NCBI GenBank assembly: GCA_964019055.1 | Contig: OZ025216.1 | Coordinates: 8,235,414-8,299,413 of the forward strand | Source: Anthopleura xanthogrammica | Taxonomy: Eukaryota > Cnidaria > Anthozoa > Actiniaria > Actiniidae | Reading direction: 5' to 3' | Length of the DNA: 64,000 nucleotides | In this document: positions 20,470-31,792 of the stretch, in pieces | How positions within the stretch are numbered: the first letter of the stretch is position 1 | How the letters are laid out: every line of letters starts with the position of its first letter | Program-made: the position numbers and the translations under genes | Notes under the pieces: model-generated | The model's input: only the letters and a program-made list of their open reading frames with translations | Told to the model about the DNA's origin: nothing | Database searches by the model: none

Positions 20470-22500
20470 CGTGACGACCTAATAACGAGAAAGAACAATA
20501 AAACGAAAACACATGATAACGATATTTTCAAATTTACTTAAGGGGGAGTGGGGTGGGGGGCTTAAGTTGATGTCACTCAGTAAGAGTTCTCTATAGAATA
20601 CATCAGGACATGTATGTTACCTTAGCTTATTGAGAAACCACCACTTCAGCTGCTTGAAGAATTCAGACTTGGGATTCTTGAGAACAGCCAAATATTTATA
20701 CTCGTTAATGATGAGCGAAAATATATCACATTTCCAACTTAAAAATAGTCCTACAATAGACCTGTATATTCATGCAAGGTGGTAGATAGCTTACCGGAAA
20801 GCAAGGAAGCGGCAAGCGCCGGCATGATAAGCATGCATGTTCTCGTTGAGGTTTATGAGTGACATATCTCTCGACTGATCAGCAATCAGTACTGACCTTT
20901 GGAATTAATAAGCATGATGATGTATCAAAAATAGCGGGAAAACAATTTTTTTCACTTCCTGATTTTCTGTATTTCTTTGTTTCTTCAGATCATTTTCATT
21001 ATTTTTCCATAGATGTTGATTTTCTTTCTGTTATTTTGCTTTTTGATCTTTCTTCCATTTAGTTCGATTTACAATTTAAAATTTACATTTTTTCCTTCCT
21101 TTCCTTTGCAATTAAACAACCAAAAAGTTAGCAAGCTTTTAGTACATGTTCGCAACAGCGACAGCCCTAATATCAAGGAACTGAAATCTGTAGGGTGGGC
21201 GAGAGGCTATCAGGCTATACGTATCAGTTTCAAAGAAATTCATATTAAAGTGCATTTTTAGCACAAGCTAGTGGACTAACGACTGACTGAAATAGACTGA
21301 AAACACGTTGAACATTATACCACGTAATGTGTGTTTTTTTTACGAATAAAAAATCTTTAATTTTCATATATTATTTATCACAGCAAAGCTCAAAATAACT
21401 TAAAATTTATGGCTCACAGTTTTTGGTATTTGCTGTTGCGCCTTTACAGAAAATTGCACTTTGACACGAAATGGTGATCACCAGAGTAAAAGAACAGCTC
21501 AGTATTTATCTCAGGAAATATATGTGGGTATTATATTTCTTAAAAAGGGACTTTAATCAGCCTTCAAATTTCGATTACTTAATGTTCTAGAAAACTGACT
21601 TTCAGTAAAAACGGAAGACGATTGAACCCTTTTCTCACCTCTAAGATAGATAGATATGAAAAGAAATACATTTACTGTTCAATTACCAATAATATATACG
21701 ATGCAGTACAAGGAAAAGGTAAAAAAATCGTGCTTATTATTATTAACCTTTATTACCAGGAATTTGCATATCTCCACACTTCGTTTGGGACAATACCTTT
21801 TAATTATTCAGATAAAAAACGTTTATTGAAATTATCAGAAAAGTTATTTCTTTATGAACAAGAACTTTGATGTTATCATTTCAAAGTATTTATGACGGGA
21901 AAGGGCATAATATAGAAAGGACTACGTGGTCCGTATGAGAATAAACCACTTTCTTATTGAACATTTAACCTCGTATAAGCTTCCCTGTCCAGTCCTGTGC
22001 TCTCCGATTTTTGATATCTTGTTTTCTTTTTTTAAAGTTATTGTAGATTTTGTATCGGATGAACCTAATTTAGTAGTGTTACAATTTTAGGCGCGTATAA
22101 AAACGCAACGGGGCAATTAATCAAAAATCGGAGACACGCTTTTGACAAGTGATATCTCGGGATCTCAGAAAGAAAATAAGCATTGGTTTCCGATGAATAC
22201 CGGCTGTCATCGAACTCCGCGAAGAGACCCATGCGAAAATTTGGATAATTTGCTCTAACTCAAAAGGATAAATTTATTTTACAAAAATAAAGAGGTGAGC
22301 AGCTTCTACATTTATTCAGCTTTCAGAAAATGTATACTTTATTGGGGGTTTGCTAAAATGGTTTAGCGTTATATTCAAATGAACACCGGGCGCTAGGGGT
22401 AACCTGATACCTTAATTGTGACTTCCCGATTAAATATCTGTAATTTCGAATTTAGATCGTCATAGTCTTACTTCTTTTTTATGTTTTATTTAGTTGCTAG
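20470..22500. other. promoter of gene B and truncated third unit
   Basis: Contains the gene B promoter, a shortened copy of the upstream block (matching 1130-2870 with deletions) and a copy of 3955-4280 at 21500-21800, which includes an empty DIRS target near 21672. No dermatopontin exon 2 or 3 is found. The rest, 21880-22500, shows no gene. Confidence 0.55.
20693..20700 (-). promoter_or_regulatory. TATA box of dermatopontin copy B
   Basis: TATAAATA on the minus strand, about 230 bp before the ATG at 20469. It is the third instance of the shared promoter block, with the same downstream leader and donor. Confidence 0.6.
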
Positions 22501-22531
22501 TCAATGAATAGACCCCTTGCAGCACGTCGGA

Positions 22532-22623
22532 ATGCAGCTCAATTTGGAGGACAAAACCGACAAAAGATTTTCAAACGTATGAGAATTGGAATCTATGGTT
22601 TTGCCCTCCAAATTGAGCTGCAT
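22532..22623. repeat. perfect-arm hairpin repeat
   Basis: ATGCAGCTCAATTTGGAGG and CCTCCAAATTGAGCTGCAT form 27-bp arms (apart from one base) around a 38-bp loop. Same family as 6040-6160 and 19070-19195. Confidence 0.65.
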
Positions 22624-22689
22624 ACAACGCTTTTGTATAAGTTCTAATAATTTTTGCCCAATGATATAATATCTTTACTATCGTTTTGT

Positions 22690-23545
22690 TCAGCTTAATT
22701 CAACAGACTGAGTTCTGTTACAATGGTAACTATTATAGGCAAATTCATGGTACAGCAATTGGGTCTCCTGTATCAGTGGTTGTTGCAAACTTAGTGATGG
22801 AGGATATGACTAGAGTGCATTACTCTTGCTACCTTCACCGCTAGTCCACGAGTTTACAATACGTCGATGACAGTATATGTGTTATCAAGAGAGAAAAATC
22901 AATGAATTTCACCATTATCTCAACCAACAGGATGTGAACATCAAATTCACCATAGAGAGGTATGCTGACCCTGGGTTACCCTTCCTGGACACCCTCAACA
23001 AAATACACGACGATGGCACCATCCAGGTTTGACTCTACAGGAAAAAGACGCACACTGATAGATAGATACCTGGACTTCAATAGCCACCATCAAAAAGTCC
23101 ACAAGGCAGAAGTAGTGCGAACTCTAGCTCACAGAAGTGAAACTCTACTCGTCGATGACGATCTGAAAAGTAGAGGGAAAGCGCACATTAAGAAGTCCTT
23201 AGATGAGAATGGGTACCAAAAGAACGTCATCGAAGGAGAAGTCTAAAGAACTGAGCATGTGTTAAATGTAAGGGACTGGCTGTATTATACCGTACGTACA
23301 GAACGTCACTGAGAGAATTTCCCGCATTTTGTCATGTTATAACATCAAGACATGCATGGAGCCTTATCAGACGTTGCGCGAAGTTCTTTCCAAACCAAAA
23401 GACCAGGTTGAGAAGTTACATCAGACAGGAGTGTTTGATTCCATACCTTGCCATGAATTTAATGTAAAGTACATTGGAGAAACGAAGAGAGCACTAGGAA
23501 CACGTGTCCGCGCAGGACTGGGTTCTAGTACCTTATTGACCGCTT
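22690..23545 (+). mobile_element. degenerate Penelope-like element with GIY-YIG
   Basis: Plus-strand frames, broken by stops and shifts, read HGTAIGSPVSVVVANLVME (Penelope reverse-transcriptase motif) and then YVDDS near 22865. RYLDFNSHHQKVHKAEVVR follows at 23070, and finally PCHEFNVKYIGETKRALGTR near 23450-23510, the second half of a GIY-YIG endonuclease. Order and wording match Penelope-like retroelements that carry a GIY-YIG domain. There are at least two internal stops before 23030, and the 5' part is missing, so it is inactive. Confidence 0.75.
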
Positions 23546-23913
23546 ACAACGTACTTGTCAGCCATTTTGTTCTAGAATCTAATCCAATCGAATGCAACTG
23601 AGCCCAGACGGTCATTCGCGGGAAGATGTAAGACTTCTCGCAAAAGGTTTATTTACTTTTCAGTTCAGCTAACCTTATATTACCTACAGTATCTGAAAAT
23701 CAGGGTGATGTGGCTTAGTTTTGTGATAAGCTGGGTTCATAAGTTGAAAAATACATGCGTAGCGTATAAAAACATTATTGGTCTTCCTTTGGTAAAGATA
23801 AGGCTTCCTGTCTTGCGTTTTCAAAATGGTGGATCGATGGTTTTGTTTAAAATACGAGTCGATCGTTGTGCCTTTCCAGTCTAAGGTACCATTTATTTGA
23901 TAAAATATATAGA

Positions 23914-24184
23914 GGATATTACGACAGGTAGCCCAAGCTGGGTTTCTTTGGGGATCCTTAAAAAACCTCAATAAAATCGTCAAATTGCGAGGGGGAAACG
24001 CTAAAACTGGCTGAATCCAAATTCTAACCGGTACCATGCAGGGCGATAGAAGTATAACTTCTCAAAGGACAGCTAAGATTTCTTTAATTTATTTCACATT
24101 TTGACGTTTTTTTTAAGGATATCCATACATTTTCTTATAATATGACACCACAGAAATCCAGCTTGGGCTACCTGTGATATTACA
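23914..24184. mobile_element. 270-bp MITE (ACAGGTAGCCCAAGCTGG termini)
   Basis: GACAGGTAGCCCAAGCTGG at the left and CCAGCTTGGGCTACCTGTG at the right, extending outwards by GATATTAC-type bases on both sides. The core is non-coding. Confidence 0.7.
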
Positions 24185-24408
24185 TGGGCACGTTGAGATA
24201 CAGGGGCTGAGATACGAATTTTATCTTCGAGTGTTGAAAAGATCTCTCACGAGTGAGCACATTGCAACGCCTTTTGTATGAATTTAGACATAAACGTCTC
24301 GGTCACAGCATTTCGAGGACAAAATTCGTATTTTAGCGAGCTCAGTGTAGCGCGAAAATCAAGAACACGGTGACCTATCTTTTTTATTTCAGCAAATCAA
24401 TAAGGACC

Positions 24409-24798
24409 GAATGCCAATATGGCCGCCATTGACTTTCAGAAATAAAAACCTAATCTTAGAAAATAAGTACCACCATCAGAAAGAGCAAGCAGAAATATGG
24501 ATTTTTTGAAAGTTTCATTGCTATAACTAGAATTCAAGTGAAGCTATTTGGAACCAAAATTATAGAGATTTGTATGTGTTCAGTGATCTGTTTGCTTACT
24601 AGCCTCGATGTGGTGTTTTTCACATTTTAAAATTCTCAAAGCTCTTCAACAGTTTAATATTTTTGTCTCAAACTTTCTAACTTTGTTGATGTCATTCTAA
24701 TCTATAATTTTAATGTAGTGGTCAACTAAAATATGAATTTAGAAAATTATAACAATGAAGTGGCGGCCATATTGCATGATATTGGCATTCGGTCAGAT
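24409..24798. mobile_element. MITE, CCGAATGCCAATATGG family, copy 3
   Basis: Left GACCGAATGCCAATATGG and right CCATATTGCATGATATTGGCATTCGGTC; the right end has a small internal duplication (ATTGCATGATATTGGC). Confidence 0.75.
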
Positions 24799-25101
24799 TC
24801 CGGGTCAATAGTTTTACAATCATATATCTTAATTTAAAAAAATTCTATGTTCGGTTTTCGAGATATTCTCAAGAACCTACTGCGGAAAACTGTTTCCAGA
24901 TCGATAATAGGGTACGTATAGAAGTTGAAAAGTCTCTATCTAAAGCCTATTTTTTCTTCTGGAACGACTGTGTATGCACAAGCGTACTAAACTACACGTA
25001 ACCTACGTCATGATATGGTAATGTAGCCGCTGTACTTGCATATTTAAGTGTGGTTAATGACCTTGATAAACATCACGACAACTAAACTATCCTAACGAAA
25101 A

Positions 25102-26942
25102 ATGGACAAATACTCCATAATAGTGCAAAACCTTATACGAGCAGGGATCAAAATGGTAGCAGTAGACTTCGATCTTACTATTCTCAATATACATACTCAT
25201 GGTTTTTGGCAGTTTACGAGCAAGATGTTGGCAACGCGAGTTCGGCCTTGTTTTAAACACTTCTTGAGCGAAGCACTCAACTCTGACTTACATGTAGCAG
25301 TTGTTACTTATTCTCCACAAGCTGATTTAGTACGAGAAGTCCTAGAATTGTCATTACCAGATTGTGATACTAGAATGATTGAAATTCGAGGAGCAGATGG
25401 AAAATGGAAAGAGGTTCGAGGAGTTACAAAGGAAGGTAGGTTCACATATTTGACCTGAAAAACTGTTCATGGGCATAATTTGTGGTTCAAGTTTCAATTT
25501 GTGGTTTACAGTCATGTTAGCTATTTATTCTTATTAGCTACGAGGTATTTTGTTAACTTGTACATGTGTTGAATCATTTAGTCTTTTTTCGTTGTTGTGG
25601 ATTTGCTTTTCTTTAGATTACCACTTAAAGGTCCTTAAATGCAGGCCAAATACATCGACATGCCTCGCTATCTAAGCTACTTGATCACCAACCGATAACA
25701 TTTTAAACTCCTGCTATTAAAGGCATGATTTTTTTTCTCCCGCTGTTCAAGACTGCTTATCAATTAGCAATATATTAAGACCTGACGTTATATACGTAGT
25801 CTATATCCTAGTTATATGCATGGACGAGCTAGCAATACGAACAGATCGATGTTGCAGCATTTTAGATTGTCAACAATCCCTTTTTCCCTCCTAACTCGGT
25901 CGAGTTGGTTTTTTCCCTGCCTTGGAGGGACTGCTAACAGTCTACGACATTTAGATAAATTTTTGTGCTGAATAACGATGTAAAATGGCTGCTACCATGT
26001 AAGATAACTATGGGATCTGTTGACAGAATTTCTAGTGTATGTCTTACAATTTACTTGTTAAGGACCAAAGAACGGGGGGGGGGGGGATACAGGGGGTTTA
26101 GCATCCCTTCTCTAAGTACTGTACTGTATAAACTTTGTATAAACTCTTATGATCAGCAAGTGTTGATAATTGTGACTTGGTCTTTTGATGGGAAGAGCGG
26201 TCTGATGCACAAAGAACCGAGCTAAGAGAGACAAAGTGTACTTCAGGTGAAGGGGTCATGAAAAATGGTGTGAGTGAAAATCAAAATGCACCAGCCGCCC
26301 TCCCTGTAAATAATGAGTGGTTCCTAACAAAGGATAAAACAACTAATATCCAATGGGAATATGTTGTTGCTTTCTGTCCAACAAAAAACAGGGGGAGTCA
26401 GGATGGTGTGGTGGTAAAACGCTTGGTCTGAGCTAGGTTGGGGATTGAATTTCAGTTGCCCCATGTGAGCTGAGTGGGTTTGAATCCAAGGGTTTTTCTG
26501 GATCTCTGACCGTAACTACATTCAGACTGGTTAAAGCTTTGCTCTGGGTCATACATGGCCAGGACTGAGATGTAGTCAGACCAGATGCCAGAGGTGTTTT
26601 CATATGCTTTCAGTTCAAACCTGTTGAGCAGCACCGCTGCTGTACTTTGTTATGGTGATTGTAGTGATAACAAGTTTGTCCATCTATATACACAGTCTGT
26701 ACTATATGCATTTTAAAATTGCTGTGTGTGATCCATTGTAATTTTATTTTTGTCACAGGTAAACAACAGCATATTGAATCTGCTATTAAACAGTTTGAAA
26801 AGACACGCAAAGTCAAAATATCTGCAAAGAATGTTATCCTCCTAGATGATGATATTGGGAACATAAACATTGCAAGAAGCTGTAAGATGCAAGCAGTTCA
26901 TATTACTGATGATAACAGCTTGGATGCACTTCTAGATCAAAG
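25102..26942 (+). CDS. HAD-superfamily phosphatase-like protein
   Basis: Exon 1 (25102-25435) and exon 2 (26759-26942) join in phase at GAAG|GTAGGT and CACAG|GT, making GGT. Residues 19-24 are DFDLTI, the HAD nucleophile motif DxDxT. VVTYSPQ near residue 75 fits motif II (T/S), a lysine follows in KQFEKTRKVKI, and VILLDDDIGNINIA supplies the acidic motif III/IV. The fold uses an aspartyl-phosphate intermediate, and the protein is probably cytosolic since no signal peptide is seen. Exon 2 ends CAAAG|GTATTT two bases into a codon, so at least one more exon is needed. A candidate lies at 30868 (a pyrimidine tract ending TTTCAG, then a few codons and TAA, AATAAA at 31120). The substrate is unknown; the length without that exon is 173 residues. 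Confidence 0.7.
26395..26470 (+). repeat. tRNA-derived SINE fragment in HAD intron
   Basis: GGATGGTGTGGTGGTAAAACGC resembles a polymerase III A box and GGATTGAATTTCAG a degenerate B box, spaced as in a tRNA, followed by unrelated sequence. It lies in the intron of the HAD gene. Confidence 0.4.
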
Positions 26943-26995
26943 GTATTTATGCCATTTAAATATGAAACAAGCAGTCATATATATATAGTATCATA

Positions 26996-27222
26996 TATAG
27001 TATATATACAGCCTTTTGCAAAAACTATGGCCGTTTCAAGTATATGTACAAGTATATCAAAAGTGTATCAGAAATTATGGGATATCATTCCTGATATTTT
27101 TTTCAGAAAGCCCTAGTGATAGGCAACCCGAAAAAAATATCAGTGATGATATCCCATAATTTCTGATATACTTTTGATATACTTGTATATATACTTGAAA
27201 CGGCCATAATTTTTGCAAAAGG

Positions 27223-27232
<10 letters not shown>
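26996..27232. mobile_element. long-arm palindromic MITE (Tc1/mariner-like end)
   Basis: Arms of about 95 bp (26996-27093 and 27140-27232) are near-exact inverted copies, beginning TATATACAGCCTTTTGCAAA. The termini begin at a TA dinucleotide, consistent with TA target duplication. It lies downstream of the HAD exon 2 donor. Confidence 0.7.

Positions 27233-27268
<36 letters not shown>
27226..27268. repeat. (TA)n microsatellite
   Basis: About 20 uninterrupted AT repeats directly after the palindromic MITE, probably expanded from its terminal TA. Confidence 0.85.
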
Positions 27269-27271
<3 letters not shown>

Positions 27272-27345
27272 ATGGTCTCTTGGGATAATGGGTACATTTG
27301 TTAAGTAAACAAATGAATTCCAACAAAAACTGATACATACACTGT

Positions 27346-27749
27346 AGACCGAATGCCAATATGGCCGCCATTGACTTTTAGAAATAAAAACCTAATCTTA
27401 AAAGATAAGCACCACATTCAAAAAAAATCAAACAGAAATATGTATTTTTGAAAAGTTTCATTGCTATAAATTGAATTCAAGTGAAGCTATTTGGAATCAA
27501 AATGACAGAGATTTGTATTTGTCAGTGATCTATTTCCTTGCAATTGCTAGCCTGCTTGTTGTGGTGTTTTTCACGTTTTTAAAATTAGCTAAAATTCTCA
27601 TAACTTCTCAAGAATTTAATATTTTTGTCTCAAATTTTCTAACTTTGTTGATGTCATTCTTACTATAATTTTAATGTAGCGGTCAACTAAAATATGAATT
27701 TAAAAAATTATGATAATGAAGTGGCAGCCATATTGGCATTTGGTCAATA
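27346..27749. mobile_element. MITE, CCGAATGCCAATATGG family, copy 4
   Basis: Left GACCGAATGCCAATATGGCC and right GTGGCAGCCATATTGGCATTTGGTC, one transition away from perfect. The core aligns with copies 1-3 (ATAAAAACCTAATCTT near the left, TAATTTTAATGTAG near the right). Confidence 0.75.
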
Positions 27750-28064
27750 CTGTAACATGACTGTTGATTGTAGAAGTATCTATATATTCAGCTGAACAGC
27801 GATGCTTCATGTTTACTAACAAAAGCATTGTGATGTTAATATGCCACCCATTTTCATGAAAGCTCTTCACAAGTTTCCTTGTTTTACTATCCAATCCTAT
27901 CTCTGGTTGGCATATGAATAACAAAGCCTTATATCACATTACAGCTCTTCCCAATCACACTTGTGAAATCGTACAATTTGCTGTCCCAACGAAGTTGGTT
28001 TTGGTGGAGGTCAATGAAGGCATTTCCACAACAATCAAGGTGGTGCGTGCCTTGATAACTTTGT

Positions 28065-28255
28065 CATTAAAGTGTCCTAAAGTGTTTCATCAAGCAAATT
28101 TTTCTCGAAAAAAAAGTTCTGAGCTTCGTGTGATTTGAACCCATGACCTTCAGCTAGCCAGATTATCTGTCCACTGAGCTACAGGAACTCATAGTGGAGA
28201 GCGAGGTCTATGCATGATGGTATTTAGCAATTACCAAACAACAAAAACATCAATA
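28065..28255 (-). mobile_element. MITE carrying a tRNA-like sequence, decayed copy
   Basis: Begins with AAAGTGTTTCATCAAGCA, the terminal-repeat sequence of the element at 54205-54480. It then holds a minus-strand tRNA-like block at 28126-28188 (CTGTAGCTCAGTGG A box, GGTTCAAATC B box), and ends in AATTACCAAACAACAAAAACAT. The inner copy of the terminal repeat is deleted. Confidence 0.5.
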
Positions 28256-28259
28256 ATTC

Positions 28260-29190
28260 TAACTTTGAGTTATCGGACAATAATGTCATTGAAACACTTT
28301 GATTGGCGTCCACCAAAACCTTATTTTGTTGTGACGGCAATTGGGAAACACTGTAAGTATCATTATGTATCTAATTTGATATGCCTCATAGCTCATCTGT
28401 TTTGACGTAATGTTTTTCCATTGCAAACTTACGTGTCATAATTTCCCTTGAGAATAAAATTATTTGAGTCTCATCCATATTAATAACTTTTTCCAGTAAA
28501 CAAAGAAAAAAGTAATAATCAAGGGAATATTTACTTATGATTCTCACACTGACGCAGGGCTTGACACTAACGTTTTTAGGTACTAGTCCTTAGGCTATAT
28601 AGTCATTGTAGATAATCACTTGTCCACCAGCTCTTTTACCCACTACAGTCCACAGCAAACATTCACTAGCTAGTCTGAGCCTAGTAAATGTATGTTAGTG
28701 TCGAGCCCTGGGATGTTAATAGTAAAGACTTATGACAGGCAAACTGCAACATCAGCACATTTTCTCTTGTGTCAGCCAATAGCATTTTTCACGGTTACTA
28801 AAAATAGATATTGCAAAGCATTGTGGGATCAAAATGCGGACAAACATTGTAAAAAAAGGCTTAGTTTACAGGGAAAAAAAGATCAAAATCAGTCGAAAAA
28901 CCATAGTTTTCCATTAGAAACAACAAGGCAAGAAAACATTGTTGCAGCATATTAGCATGTGTTTTGGGCTTGGCTTGTCCGCATTTCAATCCCATCCGTG
29001 GAATATGAAATAACTAATCATAAATCTTGCTCTCTGATTTGTGGAATTGATTGGTTGAGGTGCGTGCTTTAGGAGAGTGCACAGCATGTCCTTGCATGTG
29101 TTTACCTCTTTCTCATTTGTATCCAAAAGAATGGCTATATTCCAATATTTATTTCATAAAGAAAACCTGCAGTGCTGTTTGCAGAAGCAC
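28260..29190. other. no gene recognised
   Basis: AT-rich sequence with short frames lacking similarity. I see no splice-bounded conserved exon. Confidence 0.4.
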
Positions 29191-29194
29191 TTCA

Positions 29195-29715
29195 AAATTG
29201 GCAGAACACTTAAGAATTGATGGACAGGGCACTCTAATACATATCATGCGTTTCTTAAAGTGCACATGTATGTACAGTATAACCATTTTTTAATGCCTTC
29301 AATACTGATTCTACATGAAGTAAATAGTCAATTGGTAAAATATTTCTTGATCTGAGTGATTTGTCTTTAAGATATGAAGGTATATATCTCCAATATGTTA
29401 ATGACTGTGACGTCTACTAAGGTATTTTAGTGTATTTGTTTTGACTAGTAATATGTACTAGCTAAACATGCACTGGCTGTTTTAAGAAAACAAATTTAAG
29501 ATATTTATATAAACCACGAGTAAAATAATGAAGGTTTTTTAAATACTGTTTGTGTGAACAAGATCAATTTTGTATATTTAATGAAGCCTTACTACAAAGA
29601 CATCACAGTCATAATTTAACATTGAACTATTTACTTCATGTGCAATCAGTATTGAAGGCATTGAAAAAAGGTTATGTGCACTTTAACAGTCAATTCTCTC
29701 ATGTTCTGCCAATCT
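29195..29715. mobile_element. inverted-repeat element with about 140-bp arms
   Basis: 29195-29340 and 29605-29715 are inverted copies: AATTGGCAGAACA, AAAGTGCACAT, ATGCCTTCAATACTGATT and ATGAAGTAAATAGT occur in order on one side and as complements on the other. The 260-bp middle is non-coding. Confidence 0.65.
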
Positions 29716-29799
29716 TTGTTTATAGGAGAATCTTTGTTTACAATATTTTGCTCATTAGCATAAGATCTAAAATCAAGAAAAACACAAACTGAACCCAAA

Positions 29800-30860
29800 A
29801 CTTATAAGATCTCATTGATGTGAGTAATCTACGAAATTATTAGCTCTTTACATCCAAAACTTTCCGAGATATCAGCTTCCAAAGTTGCTGGGTGGCAAAC
29901 ATGCTAATGAGCCCATACATTCTCTGTAAAATTTAGAGATTTTTAAACCCGCTTCACACAAAATCTATTTCATTTGTGAAGCTAAAATTTAAAAAATAAG
30001 CTAATTTTATCATCCTCTTTCGATATTCAGTTTTGGTGTAAATTTGGCTAAAAAGTGAAATTCATATGCTAATGAAGCAAAATGTAAACATTGACGTCAC
30101 CAAAACTCGGTCTATTGTAAACTGTTTGTGCAAACATTTTCTATTCCTTTATTTCCTCTACGAATCCAGTGATGTTTGGACTTGACATTAGTATAGGAGG
30201 GGGAAGGGATCGTAATGTTTTGACTAGTTTGATTGTGGGTCTCTATTTACAAAGCTTAAAATCTTACATCCCCTACTGATTTTGAAAAAAAAAATTATGG
30301 GAATCCTGGGAAGTTTTTCCTATACAATTATGGCTTCTCCTAAAGGGAATTTCTCCTCCAATAAATATAGTAAATATGACATGAAATTGTTTGGGGTCAT
30401 TTTTGGGTCATTTGGTTGCATACCGAAGGCATTTTTCAAGATATATAGCATGATCAATGAAAAAATATTTGTAATTGCTATTTTTGTTTTGAAATTGTGC
30501 TATATGCCTTGTAATATGCCCATGTGACTAGGCCTTGTGACGTCATTTTGATTGCAATGCTTGCCCCATACCACCATTCAAAATAGTTCTTGGTTCTTTT
30601 AATTGTGATTTTGATATCGAATTCAGCACCTATCATACTTCTAGAAACAACCCCAAAAAATTTCTTATGTACTTTAATGAATGGTACCTATGAGTGTGAC
30701 AACTATTAAATGCAGCAATGTGGTATTGAAGGTTTTAAAATAGCCCTTAGATTTGTTGATTTAGTTCAAAAGGGTTTTGACTTCCCTTTTTTACGTCGTT
30801 TATCAAGTCTTGTTGTTGCATGTGTTTATACAGCTTTTTCTCTGACTGTCTTTCTTTACT
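29800..30860. other. no gene recognised
   Basis: AT-rich spacer. The only coding-type signal is the possible terminal HAD exon at its right end (30868). No repeats with clear ends are seen. Confidence 0.35.
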
Positions 30861-30867
30861 ATTTCAG

Positions 30868-31130
30868 TTTCAGAACAACAGATGTTTAATAATGAATGGA
30901 GGTGCAGAACCCACATTAAATACAAATATTTTTGTAAAATAACTATGCAGTGTTGACTGACTGAGTTGCCTTCTATCAGCTGTTTCTTCCTATGATCAGT
31001 TTGCAATTGAACTCCTGAAATGTTGTACAAATATCATAATAGCTTTCTTTCAAAAACAAAGCCTTGAACTACTCACTGAACTTACCATGAAATCTGTTGC
31101 AATAGAAATGCAATGTCAAAATAAAATGCA
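30868..31130 (+). CDS. possible last exon of the HAD-like gene
   Basis: A strong acceptor (TTTCTTTACTATTTCAG) at 30867, or a second one at 30873, joins exon 2 in phase and gives five to seven more codons (ending R-T-T-D-V) before TAA. AATAAA follows at 31120. The exon is too short for protein similarity to confirm it, and the 3.9-kb intron is long. Confidence 0.25.
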
Positions 31131-31370
31131 TTTGGTGGCTCTATCTCACTACAAATTTTTTTTCTGGTTAGCTCTCAGTGAGTCTCGTTGAAGATAAACT
31201 TAATGTATAAGGTTTGGAAGAAGATAATGTAAATTAATGTATATTTATTGGTGTTTATCCTGATGTTTTGTACTTGTATAAAATGCAAGAGACCTTCTAT
31301 AGAGCTTTTAAATGTGATGTCACTTGTTTGGAAAAACGACTTTCGTATTTAAAACAAAACGCGGTTCTAA

Positions 31371-31515
31371 TAGACCTCTACAGTAGCTAGGTGTAATGTT
31401 TTGCCCATTTCAGACCACGTGTCATTCCCTTGAGTATCATTTCTTTTGTTTGTTTGGATGCAAATGAAACAAAGGAATGACACATGGTCTGAAATGCGGG
31501 GAAAAACAAACGCAG
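31371..31515. mobile_element. MITE, TTTCAGACCACGTGTCATTC family, copy 1
   Basis: ATTTCAGACCACGTGTCATTC and GAATGACACATGGTCTGAAAT are inverted and surround a short core. ATAGACCTC at the left matches the outer end of the complete copy at 61787-61984. Confidence 0.65.
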
Positions 31516-31792
31516 AAGCTAAAGAGATGTATTGTTTCAGGTGGAGGTTAAATCATTATTTTTCGTTTTGTTTTAGTAGCTTTTTGAGCAGTTGGAACAA
31601 GAAATGTCACACTCAAAAGCTCTATTGCCAAAGATGTAGTCAGTTGATTTAATTTTGGAATAGATATAGTTTTAGTTAACTAGATGTGAATAACCATTTG
31701 ATAAGAACTATTTTCTAGATGAAATTTTTTTTTCCTTTTACCAAGTAGTTTGGTTGTATGTCTTGTACTGTTTTAGTGTTGATTCCTGCGGC

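Larger units (their letters stand above)
841..21900. repeat. tandem segmental duplication (dermatopontin array)
   Basis: Long stretches repeat nearly base for base. 860-3900 matches 7840-11055; 3955-5400 matches 11450-11632 and then 17300-18560; 5690-6680 matches 18710-20080; 860-2870 matches 20290-21460 with internal deletions; 3955-4280 also matches 21500-21800. The unit is about 7 kb. In the second unit it is expanded by a 5.67-kb insertion at 11633-17299 and by about 0.4 kb at 11055-11450. The third unit is shortened and carries no gene after 20470. Each unit carries minus-strand dermatopontin-family exons and a shared promoter block. The high identity of non-coding parts implies recent duplication. 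Confidence 0.85.

Noticed and set aside
27075..27371. Minus-strand frames with Ile-Tyr repeats
   Set aside because: They translate the (TA)n microsatellite and the palindromic MITE arm.
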